Positions 24,332 through 36,300 of a DNA stretch of 64,000 nt are shown one piece after another; position 1 is the stretch's first letter, and each line of letters opens with the position of its first letter. Under the pieces are notes generated by a model. The model searched no databases and was not told the DNA's origin. It worked only from the letters and a program-made list of their open reading frames with translations. The DNA lies in the NCBI GenBank assembly GCA_019914995.1, contig CM034142.1, positions 2,747,031-2,811,030 of the forward strand, given 5' to 3'. Source of the DNA: Acanthochlamys bracteata. Lineage: Eukaryota; Streptophyta; Magnoliopsida; Pandanales; Velloziaceae. The position numbers were made by a program, and so were the translations under genes.

Positions 24332-24658
24332 AAAAATATTAAACAAAAGTTTCAAAAAATTAGATAATATATGAAAATAAATTCAAAATTTTAATAATAT
24401 ATCGTTTATTATATACGTAAGGATATTTTAGTCATAATATATCTCATTAAGTTATAAGCAAAAGTTTAGTCAAACATATATTTATTAATATGTTTATAAA
24501 TATTATTATTAAAAATATTAAACAAAAGTTTCAAAAAATTAGATAATATATGAAAATAAATTCAAAATTTTAATAATATATCGTTTATTATATACGTAAG
24601 GATATTTTAGTCATAATATATCTCATTAAGTTATAAGCAAAAGTTTAGTCAAACATAT
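24332..24658. repeat. Identical ~148 bp direct repeat, period 179 bp
   Basis: 24,332-24,479 and 24,511-24,658 look identical by eye, from AAATATTAAACAAAAGTTTC to AAGTTTAGTCAAACATAT, with ~31 bp between. A diverged version lies at about 49,280-49,455 in the second element of this kind. Confidence 0.9.
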
Positions 24659-24800
24659 CTTTAATTTTTTTTTAGAAAATAGTTTTAAACAGTAAAATTT
24701 ACCTAAAAAGAATTCAGAGAAAAACAGTTTTTTAATCAAAGAGTCAATAGCCACTTTTCCCAGCCTAAAAGCTCCAAATAAAACTTAGCCAAACATGGCC

Positions 24801-26230
24801 TAGATGAGGTGAGCTTATAATGTGATATGCTGGCACTAACCTAGTGCCAATAGAATGTTACAAAATTAAATGCAATTACAGTTATGCTAAAAAAATATTT
24901 AAAATAAATAAATTAATAATAATAAAAAAAGATTTATATATTTCATATATATATTACTCATTATATAGTAAAAGCATTCCAATTATTTTGTCTCTCATTT
25001 AGTTCTTCATCTCTTTTTTACTAGACACTCTTCTCATCTTTTTTTAACAAATAAGTTAATTTTATGGAAACACATAACTCATCTTTCGAAAAAAATTCTG
25101 TAGTTTTTTCTTCCAGAAAAAAGTCAAAAAAATTAAAATTTTTTTTAAGTAGTTCGAAATTTAAAAGCTTCACCAGACGGCCCCTTAGACAACCGTACGA
25201 TAAAAGCTTCCACTAGATGTTACAAAGGACGGGAGAAAGCAAAGACTTGAAACTTTTTATACATTGAAGCACACAAGAAGAAAAGCATGCCAAATAGAAT
25301 TAATCATCATACCGACCAAATGCTGAGATCAGTTGGCAATACCAAAATTTCAAAGATAAACTATCAAGAGAGAGCGATAGGTGAAACAGCATTCAATCTT
25401 TAGATTGTTTGACAAAACTAGTAGCAAACTATCACTCAAAGTATATACACTTGGATACAGAATCGCCAAATCAAGGGATTACAGAGTCATCAAGAATTGT
25501 TAATAATTATTCCCAGCCAAAAACAAAGACAAAAAGACTAAATGACAAACAAAACATAGAAACAAATACACCAACGTCCTCCGCGTGATCTCGCCGCCAT
25601 CCATCGGTATCTTAAAATAGAAATCAAAAAGGATTCAACTGCGAACTCTTCCATTAGATTAAAAGAGCTAGTGGCCGGGTATCAAAGAGCATATGGTAGG
25701 GGTAACCGTGCACGGGAACGAGCCCGTAGGAGAGAAACAAGAAAGAAAATAGGTAGGATCAAGAGGGAGAAGACTAGGAGAGGAGAAAAACTGGAAAAAA
25801 AAATCGCTAGACACGATAGTTTTTCACTTCACCTTCCCTAAATTAAAATAATAAAGAAATTTACTTCACATTTTCCTCCCTTCTCCGTCATTATTCAAGT
25901 GTAATCGAAAATATTGCTTAACAAATTTTAGGCCTAAGACCAAACTTATACATGACGCACCAATGCCAATAATTAAAGTTTTTTAACAATAACTGAATAT
26001 CCACACTTAATTCATTAATGGCACCGATTTCCAAACTTAGCTACTCCTAACTTATCATCACAAAATTAAAACAATTTTATGTGAACTGAAATTTGCGTGC
26101 ATTGAGTAATAACATTTATTATTTTTATATAAGCATTTGGAATTATGAAATGCTCTTGAACTAAGTTATGGTTCCGATGATAAAATGTTTTAAGAGGTTT
26201 TTATATGTAAACTTTAAACGGAGAAGATCG
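24801..26230. other. Intergenic, no gene seen
   Basis: A perfect small hairpin TGGCACTA-ACC-TAGTGCCA lies at 24,831-24,849. The rest is AT-rich or mixed DNA without recognisable coding content. Confidence 0.5.
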
Positions 26231-26234
26231 TAGA

Positions 26235-26425
26235 TGTTTTGGGTTAAAAATGAGTAGATTAGTCCCGCATTAAATAAAAATAAGATTAGAAGAGGGTTGA
26301 TATACTAAGGAGTTTCATAACCTATTGGTTTAAACATTTGAGTTGGATTGAGCTTTCTAGTGCATAGATCGGACCTTTCGATTGTTTTATTTTGATTAAC
26401 TACTCCGTGTTGTATCTCCCCAATA
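26235..26425 (+). repeat. TRIM-like LTR 1
   Basis: Starts TGTTTTGGGTTAA and ends TGTATCTCCCCAATA. Shares GTAGATTAGTCCC, AATAAAAATAAGAT, TTGGATTG..CTTTCTAGTG and GGACCTTTCGA with the other two LTRs. Confidence 0.85.
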
Positions 26426-26426
26426 G

Positions 26427-26440
26427 TAGTATCAGAGCCA
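26427..26440 (+). promoter_or_regulatory. Primer-binding site for tRNA-iMet
   Basis: TAGTATCAGAGCCA, one mismatch from the complement of the plant initiator tRNA-Met 3' end, one base after LTR1. Confidence 0.8.
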
Positions 26441-26852
26441 GATTTGGCAATAAGGCCGATGCACGTAGTAGCTCTCGCTAATAGTGGATGAGTAGGTTAA
26501 GAGAAGCGTGACTCACACAGGCTTCTGCAAGGTGTGATAGAGGATTGGGAGTAAGTTGGGTTTTGATGGTTAGCTTTTAGTTACGTAGACGATGCACATG
26601 TGAGATGATCGGTGCATGTTATAGCTCTAGCTGATAGTGCGATGAGCAGGTTAAGAGCAGTAGACTCACATAGGGCTTCCGCAAGGGTAAGTAAGGATTC
26701 GGAGCAAGTTGGGCTCTGATAGCTGGCTCTTTGTGTGCAGTAATGATGCTTCGGGCTAAGTGGCTGCGATTCTGAGCGATCGACATATTTAGTGCGCAAT
26801 AGAGTGTTTGGATAAGGAGAAAATATAGTTTACTCACTATTGAGTGAGAGAT

Positions 26853-27037
26853 TGTTGCGTTAAGAGTGAGTAGTCCGACATTGAATAAAAATAAGATGAA
26901 AATGGGTTTCATATATTTGAGAGTTCTATAACCTATTGGCTTAAGATTTTGGGTTGGATTGGACTTTCTAGTGTATGGATCAGACCTTTCAAGTGTCTTA
27001 TTTTAGTTAACTCATCCAGTATTGTATCTCCGCAACA
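26853..27037 (+). repeat. TRIM-like LTR 2 (shared middle LTR)
   Basis: Starts TGTTGCGTTAAGAG and ends ATCTCCGCAACA. It is followed by primer site ATGATATCAGAGCC at 27,038-27,051. Confidence 0.85.
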
Positions 27038-27465
27038 ATGATATCAGAGCCGATTTGGCAGAAAGTTCGATGCACGTAGAAAATCTCGCTAATAGTGTGT
27101 GAGCAGATTAAGTGCAGCGTGACTCACATAAGACTTCTGTAAGGTGTGAGAAAGGATTCAAAGCAAATTGGGCTCTGACAGCTGGCTTTTAGTTGTATAA
27201 ACGATGCGAAGGTGATGCGACTGGTGCATATTATAGCTCTAACTAGTATTTCGATAAGCATGTTAAGAGTAGTATGACTTATATGGGCTTCCGCAATGTG
27301 TGAGTAAGGCTTCAGAGCAAGTTGAACTCTAATGACTAGCTCTTTTTGTGAAGTAACGGTGCTTGGGGCCAAATGGCTGGAATTTTAACCGATCGACGTA
27401 TTTGGTGCGCGATATGATGCTCTGATAAAAAAAAAATATAAGTGACTCACTTTTGAGGAGGAGAT

Positions 27466-27660
27466 TGTTAGATTAAGAGTAAGTAGATTAGTCCCAGATT
27501 GAATAAAGATAAAATAAGAAGGAGATTAATATAATTGAGAGTTCCATAATCTATTGGCTTAAGCTTCTGGATTGGATTGGACTGGACTTTCTAATATATA
27601 GACCGGACCTTTCGAGTATCTTATTTTAAATAACTCTTCCAATATTGTATCTTCCCAACA
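27466..27660 (+). repeat. TRIM-like LTR 3
   Basis: Starts TGTTAGATTAAGAG after the purine tract GAGGAGGAGAT and ends ATCTTCCCAACA. No primer site follows, so it is the terminal LTR. Confidence 0.85.
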
Positions 27661-28620
27661 AGATGACGAGGCGTGGTTTGAGATTGCGTCTTGGAGACTG
27701 CAGTACTTTCTATAATATATTGACTTTAATTTTTTAAAATTTATAAATATATGTTAAAAATATATATATAATTTTTTAAAAAATTGAAAGAAATAATATA
27801 TTTATTCTTAAAGAAAATTTAAAGAAACTTTTTTGTCAAGATTTTATTTTTTAACCACAAACGTGCCCGTGCTCATAAATGACGTAGGATTTGAGGGGAA
27901 TAGTTTTTCTGAATCTTGTGTAATCTTTTAGCCGTAATAACTTGTTACTTTAAGAAACCTATAAGGAAAAAAGCCTGCCAACACAAGTTACATCATTTCT
28001 GCTGTTTCATTTCCAGCACATCATAGCCAAAGGGAGTTCAAATTGAATGTGCTCTGCTTTTTAAAACACTTGAAGTGAGCTTTGGACGCGTTTTAATTAC
28101 ATAAAAATAAGTTTTATTAAAATGAGTTCAATAAAAATAAAGTTAGATCGAAATAAAGTTTAATAAAAATAGAATTTAGAGGGATAACTAAAATATGTTA
28201 AGACAAAACTTAGAGTGAAATTTTGATAGAAGCCGAGTTGAATGCCTAAGTAGAAATAGAATTAGATATGGTAATTGAAATATAAACGTGATTTGAATTT
28301 AAAATTTGAAAGAAAAAACTAAAATTCGGTGATATAATAACACGCACAGAATAAAATTCTATTCAATCTTAATATAACAATGTTTGAATAGCTAAAAAAG
28401 TATAATCTTTTGAAAAATAAATTTTTCAAAATTTAGTTAATTTGAAAAAAATTAGACATAAATTTTTATGATATGTGATAATTTATATTTTAAATTTTTG
28501 AAAAATTTTGATGATAATGTAGAAGATCTTTTTGAGTTTGAAAATTCCAAAAATTCTGAGATCCGCCAGATATGGGCACTCTATAACTTTTTGGCATGAC
28601 ATTCACAAAGTGTAAAGAAA
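27661..28620. other. Intergenic, upstream of the WEB-family gene
   Basis: AT-rich, no coding content or recognised repeat. Confidence 0.5.
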
Positions 28621-28630
28621 TAATATGCTG

Positions 28631-28642
28631 ATTATATATATG
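28631..28642 (+). promoter_or_regulatory. Possible TATA box of the WEB-family gene
   Basis: ATTATATATATG lies about 240 bp before the CT-rich leader. It is the best TATA-like match upstream, but the transcription start cannot be fixed from sequence. Confidence 0.3.
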
Positions 28643-28869
28643 CAAGAAAGGACCGGAAAAAAACGTTTTTTGTTTTAGGTTTTTGTTTTTCCTAATATGT
28701 GGTTGAGCATTGTTTACTGACCTGAAATCACTCCCTTGTATAGTAATGTCTATTTATTTGAGTACACATCCCAAAATCCAAAACTGGGGAGGGAAACTAA
28801 GACGAGGATCCGAAAGGTCCGCTCCCCCACACGTAAATCCTACCCCCTCTTCTCATTACACCACTTTCC

Positions 28870-28952
28870 ATTCGCTTCTCTCTCTCTCTCTCTCTCTCCA
28901 TCTACGGTCTCTTTCTTTTCTTGATGAATGAAGAGGAAGAAAAATCCCCCGA
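28870..28952 (+). other. 5' leader exon of the WEB-family gene, with (CT)n tract and possible extra coding start
   Basis: A (CT)n run at about 28,876-28,899, then an ATG at 28,924 followed by nine codons rich in Glu, and a 5' splice site GTATGT at 28,953. Spliced to 30,664, the ATG at 28,924 is in frame with the main start at 30,665 and would add ten residues. If translation begins there the protein has 732 residues, otherwise 722. The leader intron is 28,953-30,663, ending CTTCTTCCAG. Confidence 0.6.
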
Positions 28953-30664
28953 GTATGTTTTTCCTTTTGCTTCTTTTTGTAATCTGAATTGTTTTTGTTT
29001 CAAAATTGAGTGTTTGCTCTACATTTGTCGTTGATGTCTTATATTTTGATGAATGATCAGAACCATTGTTTATTTTGTGTTGTTTTGATGGGTTTTCCGT
29101 CTCTCACCCCTTTTCTTTATTGTCTTGGTAGAAATTGTTATTTGATAGCTCTGTCCAAAATCCTGTAAGGATTCTACGTTGATAATTAACCTCATTTGTA
29201 GTTGTCGGCTTTTTTCTGTAAAAGATTGTTAGTTAATATTATTCTGACACACCTGTTTTACTCCTTAGCTAAGTCGCAACAATATAACATTGTGATTCTT
29301 AAGTTGGTTTTCTTAAATTGTATTATGTAATCCAAGTAGGAGGTTGGTGTTTAGATTATTCAATCTGCATTTGATTGGAAGTATGAAATTGGAAGAATTC
29401 ACTTTTGCACGTTATTGAACATGATAACTTTTGTATCCTTATTCACCACAGAAATGTGGATAATATTCATATTCTTGGAAAGAACAACGAATTCCATTTC
29501 AGTGGTGGATAGTCGTTTTATTCTGTTTTTTTGCTGGATTTCTTACTTGGAAGGCTGCTTAGTCCTTCGTGTGGGAGAAAATCAGTTGAAGCTAAAGTTT
29601 CATTAAAAGAAGTTACTGACATTCATGAAGCTATTTTTGAAGCGTCATTATTTAGGAAAATCTTTGACCCAATTGCTTGCTGTGGCTTACTGTTGTTGTT
29701 TTCTGTTAGAAAAAAATATAGGTAATAGAGATGTCCATTGGAAGGGAAGAATTCATAAGTAATCTTGTTGATGGAAGGCTGAAAGCATTTAGCAAAACGA
29801 ATAAATTCTTTACACCTTTGGCTAGTTCAGGTCTTACCTGATGATTGAAATGCTGAATTACCATTGATTTTCTGGCAAGAACTGTTATACCAATTACAAA
29901 TAACGAGCTTCGTTGTGTCTTATCCTTAGAGTCTATGGTTTGAGATCATATTCAAATGTTTGGCCAATTACCATAGGTTTTAGCTCAGCAGGAAAGGTGT
30001 CTTTGACTTGTAGCTACCTTACGAGTAACTTCCATAGCTCCTAATTACAAGAATGATAATCAGTCTTCAATAATTTTGTAGTTGAAAGCACGAGGATTCA
30101 ATAATTTGAATGCGAGGTTTCATGAGAATCCAAATAATTTATTGCAGTATCTAAGAACTTACTCAACGTGTCCATTCTTTTTCTTTTTCAAATTAACTAG
30201 TATTTAAAGGCTAAGTGATAATGGAAATTTGTAGGAGGTTTAAGCCAACGATGGAGACAAGGTAACTTTTTTAGAATGTACGTGCACTTAATTGGCATCT
30301 GCACTTTATGCTGGTGTTTTTGTGGTCAAGTATGTCTCTCTCTAGTATTCAGCGTCCTCTTGTTGCTCAAATATTGTCAAAGTGTTGTTAAGTTAATATT
30401 AGTTGTTTTCATCAGATAAAATATGAAAAAAATTAAACTATCAAAGACAAGAGCACTGGTTACATCTTTGAACAATCAATAAGTGTGTGTAGTTCTTTGA
30501 TGTGTCACAGTTCTTGTAATTCATTTACTAACTATACTATATAATCTGCCCACTGCTTGCTGCAATTGCAAAACGCCAAACGCTACAACTTGGACTGTGT
30601 CTATTTGTCTGTAATCAAAATCTAGGATTAGTTTTTTACTCCAAACCTTATTGCTTCTTCCAGG

Positions 30665-33025
30665 ATGGGAGAAGCAGAAGAATCTAGAATGATATCTAGT
30701 GAAGAGACCACATTGGCTTCAACTTCTGCTAGCACTAATGAACTTTTGCATTCCAAGAATCAAGATAGAATAGCAGCAAATGATGAAGTCCATTCTTTGG
30801 ACATCTCTAAAGTGGAGAATGTTCATTCACCAAATAAAGCAGAAGGTTTGGGGGGATTAAATGCCCTTGAAGCAAAATCTGCTAACTTATCTATCGAAGT
30901 TCATCAACCCCAAGGAGTGACTGGTACTCCTGAAGGAAGAACTCCTGCATCATCTGTTGATTCTCCTGACATTGCTAAACCTTCGAATTTTAGGGGCATT
31001 ATTGATACTGCAGCACCTTTCGAATCTGTCAAACAGGCTGTCAGCAAGTTTGGAGGCATAGTTGATTGGAAAGCTCACAAATCTCTGACGATAGAAGTAA
31101 GTTTCTCATTTATACTAATCTAGTTAAATAAGGTCTGTCATAAAATATTTTTGGAAGGGAAGACATATGTAGTAGAGTAACAACGTTTGGAGAACGATTT
31201 TCTTCATAGGCGTTATGTTTAAAGTTTTGTTGCTTTAACATTATTTCAATCATCCAAAGAATTAAATTATACTTATTTTGTTATGCAGAGACGTAAAAAT
31301 GTTGAAGTTGAACTTGAGAAGATACGAGGAGAAATACTGCAGTTGAGGAAAAGAGCAGAGGAAGCGGAAAGAGGAAAAGCTCTAGTGTTGGAGGAGCTGG
31401 AAAACACCAAGAAAATAGTTGAAGAACTAAAACTGAATCTTGAGAAGGCTCGGACAGAAGAGGCACTAGCTAAACAAGATTCAGAGCTCGCCCAACTCCG
31501 CGCAGAAGAGGTGGAGCGAGGAATTACTGCTGATGAAAGCTTTGCAGCAAAGGCACAGCTTGACATTGCTAAGGCCAGGCATGAAGCGGCAATTATAGAA
31601 TTGAAATCAGTGAAAGAGGAGTTCGAATCTCTAAGGGAGGATTATGTCCATTTGGTCAGTGAAAGAGATGTAGCTCTCAAGAAGGCTGGAGAGGCAACTA
31701 AAGCTTCCCATGAGATCGAGAAAACAGTTGATGATCTGACCCTAGAACTCATGACAACAAAAGAATCACTCGAAGCTGCCCATGCTGCACATCTTGAAGC
31801 AGAAGAGCTTCAACTAGCTGCAGTTTCAGCAAGTAAAAGTGAATCAAGTGAACTGGAGAAGGACCTTAAACAAGCAGAAAGCAGACTTGACGAGTTGAAT
31901 GGGAAAATTTTGAAAACAAATGATTTAAGATCCAAATTAGATTCAGAAATTGTGTTGCTATCCAGTCTCAAAGATGAATTGGCTGCATCCAAGGAAGTTA
32001 GGGAGAAGCTAACAGATAATGTAAAAGAGAATTCTGTGCAAACATCTTTACTTGCATCACAAAAGGAGCTTGAGGAAGTGAAGACCAACATAGAGAAGGC
32101 CAATAACGAACTCATTTGCTTGAGAGCTCTTGCATCATCTCTTCCAACTTATCTCGAAAGGGACAATGATGAACTAACAACCACCCGACAAAAGAAGGGA
32201 ATTGCTTCTGGTGCTGCTTCTTCCCTTCAAGCTGAGTTCACTGGTGTTGAAACTGAACTAGAACTCATTCAGGCTAAGTCGGTTGCTAAATTGGCCCGAG
32301 AAGAGCTAAGAAAGGCAAAGGAAGAAGCAGAGCAAGCCAAGGCTGGTGCAAGAGCTACAGAGGTTAGGTTGCAAGCTGCTTTAAAAGAGATTGAAGCAGC
32401 TAAAGCATCAGAAAGACTTGCACTAGCTGCAATCAAGGCATTGGAAGAAACTGGGCAAGCAGAGGACACCAATCCTGTGGGCTCTCCCACTATGGTGACC
32501 CTTAACGTTACAGAATATTATGAGCTTAGCAAGAAAGCCCATGAAGCAGAGGAGCTCTCCAACAACAAGGTTATTGAAGCTGTAGAGCAGATTAAATTGG
32601 CTAAAAAGTCAGAATCCAATTGCCTAGAATCATTGGAGCAAGCAAATAAGAAACTAGAAGCGGAGAAAGAAGAGTTGAGGATCGCAACACAGAATGCTCA
32701 GGATGCCAATGAAGGGAAGTTAGCTGTGGAACAAGAATTGAGGAATTGGAGAGCCGAACATGAACAGCAACGGAAGATAATTACCGATCATACTGCTCAG
32801 TTTGTGGCCCATTTGAGTCCTCCAACCTGCTGTGAGTGCAGGCAACGGCGAAGCTTTGGGGGAGAGACTGCATTGACTTCTGTCCAACAGAATTCTAAAT
32901 TATTTAAATCAGCAAGTGCCACTGAGAGTACTGCTGCCTCTGAACAATCCGTGAAGAAGAAGAGGTTGTTTTTCCCGCGGTTTGTAGCGTTCTTGGCTAA
33001 GAAAAAGGCTCAATCACTCAAGTGA
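30665..33025 (+). CDS. WEB1/WEMBL-family coiled-coil protein (weak chloroplast movement under blue light type)
   Basis: Two coding exons, 30,665-31,096 and 31,289-33,025, joined in phase 0 across a 192 bp GT-AG intron, give 722 residues. Residues 1-109 are a Ser/Glu-rich, probably disordered N-terminus. Residues 110-139 carry the family signature ([27 protein letters not shown]). From about 145 to 650 the protein is one long coiled coil rich in Glu, Lys, Ala and Leu, with the conserved [14 protein letters not shown] near 550. It ends in a basic tail ([10 protein letters not shown], about 698-722). Known WEB1 works with PMI2 to keep up chloroplast movement speed in blue light through actin; other WEMBL members are less studied. 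Which paralogue this is cannot be decided here. No break is seen. The gene ends ~300 bp from the convergent GUX gene. Confidence 0.92.
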
Positions 33026-33326
33026 TCAAAAAATTAATTTCTTACATATATCTTGTGACATAATTTTACACTTCAATAGTAAATTGTTCATGACGTTTTT
33101 CATCAGATTATACCTATACGCAAGCTCAAGATGATCAAATGACAAAATGTTTTTGTTTGTGATTGCTGTGGCGTTTTGCATTTATTCCTCGACATTTATA
33201 TACAAACTATGGGAACATCTAATGTGTGCCCAAGAAAAGGATCAACAAATTAAAGGAAAAGCAAAAACCAAGATAAACCCGGTTAAAGTATGATCTCGCA
33301 AGTACCCTACGAAAAATTTTGCAAGC
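33026..33326. other. Shared 3' intergenic region between convergent genes
   Basis: Only ~300 bp lie between the stop of the WEB-family gene (+) and the stop of the GUX gene (-), so the 3' untranslated regions may overlap. AT-rich; no single poly(A) signal can be picked. Confidence 0.6.
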
Positions 33327-36300
33327 TCACTGGTTCTGCCTCTTATCAGTAATATTCCTCTTCCAATGCTCATTAGGAAACTCTGCTTCCCTAGCCTTCT
33401 GCCTATCCCAACCGAGTTCAATCTTTCTCCGTTCCGTCAACCCACAATACTTCTGCAGCACAGGATCCATTCCATCATACAACCGCCACCACCGCCTATG
33501 CGCTGCGTCACTCGCAAAAATCCACTGATCCTCAATATTCCAGTTGCAATCGTAGTCTCTGTAACATCTCCATGGTTTTAGTCCAAGGTAATGTATGGCG
33601 TACACCATCGGAGGATCCATGTCGTAGATGCTGTCCTTTACGCTTGCAAGCTTCGTCGTGTTTGCCCATTTCAAGAAGTTCGCGCGTTGCGGTAGGCGGT
33701 GCCACCACACGAAAATCTCATTTAAAAATCCCTGGTCACCACCGTTGTACGAAATAATGTCCTTACGATGGTTCATGAGGGTTTTGAATGTGCAGTTGGA
33801 CGGTTCGATGACCATGATACCGGAATTGAATATCACTCCGTCGTTGCCACTTGCGGTCATTTGAGGGAAATGAAAAAGAAGGTCCAGGTTCTTTAAGACA
33901 ACGATATCGGAGTCGAAGAATACGACTTTGCTGTAATCTGTGAGCTGCCATAGCCGGAGCTTGCTGTAGTTGTACTCGTTGTATGTGTACTTCTTAGCGT
34001 AGGGGTTGCGAATGCGTTCGATCAAACGGAGAGTCCATCCGGCTTTTCGAAGAGCTTGGAGCTTCTCTGGAGGGATGGATTTGTCATGGAGAAGGAGGAG
34101 ATCACGCGTCGAGCCTGTCTTCTTGATGCTCTGAGCTAGACTAATGGCGCCGCAGAGGTATGCGTCTGACGAGTGAAGGACTGTTGCGTAGGCTTCCCGG
34201 CGACTTGGGTTCAGCGTGGAGTTCATCAGTGATATATTGTACTCCTCGTTTATTCCTAAAACATTTTAGTAACTTCGAAACTAGTTAGAGACGATCTATG
34301 CATGTTTAAATGCAGAACTATTACGCCTTTTCTAGAATTGAACTATATTTGTCTGAGACTTCCATATCAAATTTTGAATTGATGCATCTGTCGATCATTG
34401 TTTATGTATGACCAACAATTTCCCAACTGTACATCAAAATACTAATTTCAGGATTACGGCTAGAGATCGAGTTTGTTTGAAGATTTGCTTTATAAAAGAA
34501 ATCTAAAATTTTTGTTTAGAGAAGCTGACTCTTTTTTTTTTTCAAAATATTGCCTTTAACAACATTGCTTTCATACCGTGAGAACCGAACTATTGGAAGA
34601 TACAATACTGGAGAAACCAATTTAAGACAAAATCATTACCCAACGTTTAGTTCATTAAGAAAGTCTAATGCAATTCAAAATTTTAAGCTAACGGCGGTAG
34701 AAACTTTCTAGTATATAACCAGTTTTCATTTTATATTTTTATCCATGTACGAATACTGTAACTTATTCATTATACTCAACAAGCTATCTTTTTTTCCTAT
34801 CAGAACAATGCTATCATGCACCAAGAGTCTTCACAGCCAACTTGTTCTAAATCACCACCACAATGTGTAGGCTCCATTAGAGTTATATTACTTTTAACCA
34901 GCTCACCATGCCACCAATGAGAGCCACAATGTGCATCGATCGTTCAGGAGCTTAGTCGAACCATTTGATCTAATACTAGTTATTGCAAAGATACGATATC
35001 GAAGGGGCAATCTATAACAGTGGCTTCATTCAAAACTTTAACCCATATACCATAAGATCCAATACAATCAAAAGCTTAAATTCATGAATCTTGAAACTCT
35101 GTAATACATAAACCATCCTTTTTCTTATCTTTTTGTCCATATGAGACAAATCTAACTCATTTTTATACACAATAATCGCACTCTTAAGGATAAGTTAGCC
35201 ACATCTTTCGTCCTCATTCGAGAACCGTTACTGCGCACTAAAGGCTTCAAAGTCCAACTTTTCCACTCATCATGTCCAAGCTCCACGGAAGTTACTACTC
35301 CTAACTAGGTTACCATGTCGCTCAATGAGAGCGACTACTTGCATTCATCTTTCACGAGCACATGCTAACCAGCAGTTTTCATATCACTGTCTAAAAGATA
35401 CAATAACAAAACAGCTAATTAAGAAAACGCACCTGAAAAGTCAGGCTCTTACACTAGAAAGTCCACTCTAATCTAAAAGCTTAAACTAATGGTTTAGAAA
35501 CTCCCTAGTATATAAACTATTTTTCATCTTATTTGTTTATTCATGTGGGACTAATATAATTTATTATTTATACTCAAGAATCTCTCCCTAATAATGAATA
35601 ACCACATCTATTCTGCTCATCCGAGCACCGTTATTGTGCATCAAAAGCCTTTCAAGCCAAAGTTGATTTAGATCATTACTCACTATATGCATACTCTAAG
35701 AGAGATACACCAGTTTTAACCAACTTAAATGCTGCCAATGAGGACCACAATGTGTGTCAATTTCTCGGGAGCACAGCGGAACCATAAGCTTTGATACAAC
35801 TTGTTTGGAAGATATAAAATTCGAGAAGTCAATTTAAGATAATAATTTCACCAAATGGTCTGGCTCATACGTGAAAAAGTCTAATGCAACTCGAAGTTTA
35901 AACTAATGGGTTTATAATTTCTCTAGTATATGAAACGTCTTTCATCTTGTCTTTTTATCTATATATGGCTAATCTAACTCATTCGTTATACTTAACATGA
36001 ACCATAATGTTTTAAAGTGATTGCATGATTAGCATGAAACAATTAATGACTATTTTCTTTAGTATATTCGAAAACAATTATCTCTAACCCAATTTTCCAA
36101 ATGAAAGAGAAAAAAAATTCCAAATCCGATTCCAAAATCCATCCGAAATGGAATTTAAGTGACTGGACGTGAAGTGGAGCTTTGTTTCATTTGAATATAT
36201 GCATATCTATTCACAAGAAGCATATGAAATGGAAAACTGTTGGTTGGTGTTGGACGTTAAGCTAATGTTGTTGACTATCACGATCATGAGTGGGATACCT

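Larger units (their letters stand above)
13973..24800. mobile_element. Candidate composite PIF/Harbinger-type element containing a nested gypsy fragment
   Basis: The left end AGGAAGTGTTTGACTAA (13,973) resembles the reverse complement of the right end (AGGCCATGTTTGGCTAA, ending about 24,801). Between them lie a leader-like CT-rich region with a possible intron start (14,340-14,610), a broken Ty3/gypsy element (15,270-19,190), and Harbinger ORF1 and ORF2 remnants (22,090-24,158). The right subterminal 24,170-24,790 matches that of the element at 46.9-49.6 kb. I could not find a convincing TWA target duplication, so the left border is tentative. Confidence 0.4.
26235..27660 (+). mobile_element. 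TRIM-like miniature LTR retroelement, tandem form LTR-internal-LTR-internal-LTR
   Basis: Three related ~185-195 bp LTRs (26,235-26,425; 26,853-27,037; 27,466-27,660) separate two ~427 bp internal regions. Directly after LTR1 and LTR2 lie primer-binding sites for initiator tRNA-Met (TAGTATCAGAGCCA and ATGATATCAGAGCC). Purine tracts (GAGTGAGAGAT, GAGGAGGAGAT) precede LTR2 and LTR3. The internal regions carry no coding capacity, and each contains a diverged ~153 bp tandem duplication. The 5-mer AGATG occurs at 26,232-26,236 and 27,661-27,665; it may be the target duplication, but it overlaps the first two bases of LTR1 as drawn. The open frames on the minus strand are not genes. Confidence 0.85.

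Noticed and set aside
26581-27372. Minus-strand frames of 72-97 residues
   Set aside because: They fall inside TRIM internal regions and repeat with them; no domain.
31273-32490. Minus-strand Ser-rich frames opposite the WEB-family exon
   Set aside because: Antisense shadows of a Glu/Lys/Ala-rich coiled coil, which often leaves Ser/Leu-rich open frames on the other strand.
33319-33864. Plus-strand frames opposite the GUX third exon
   Set aside because: Antisense shadows; the minus strand carries a clear GT8 domain with all motifs.
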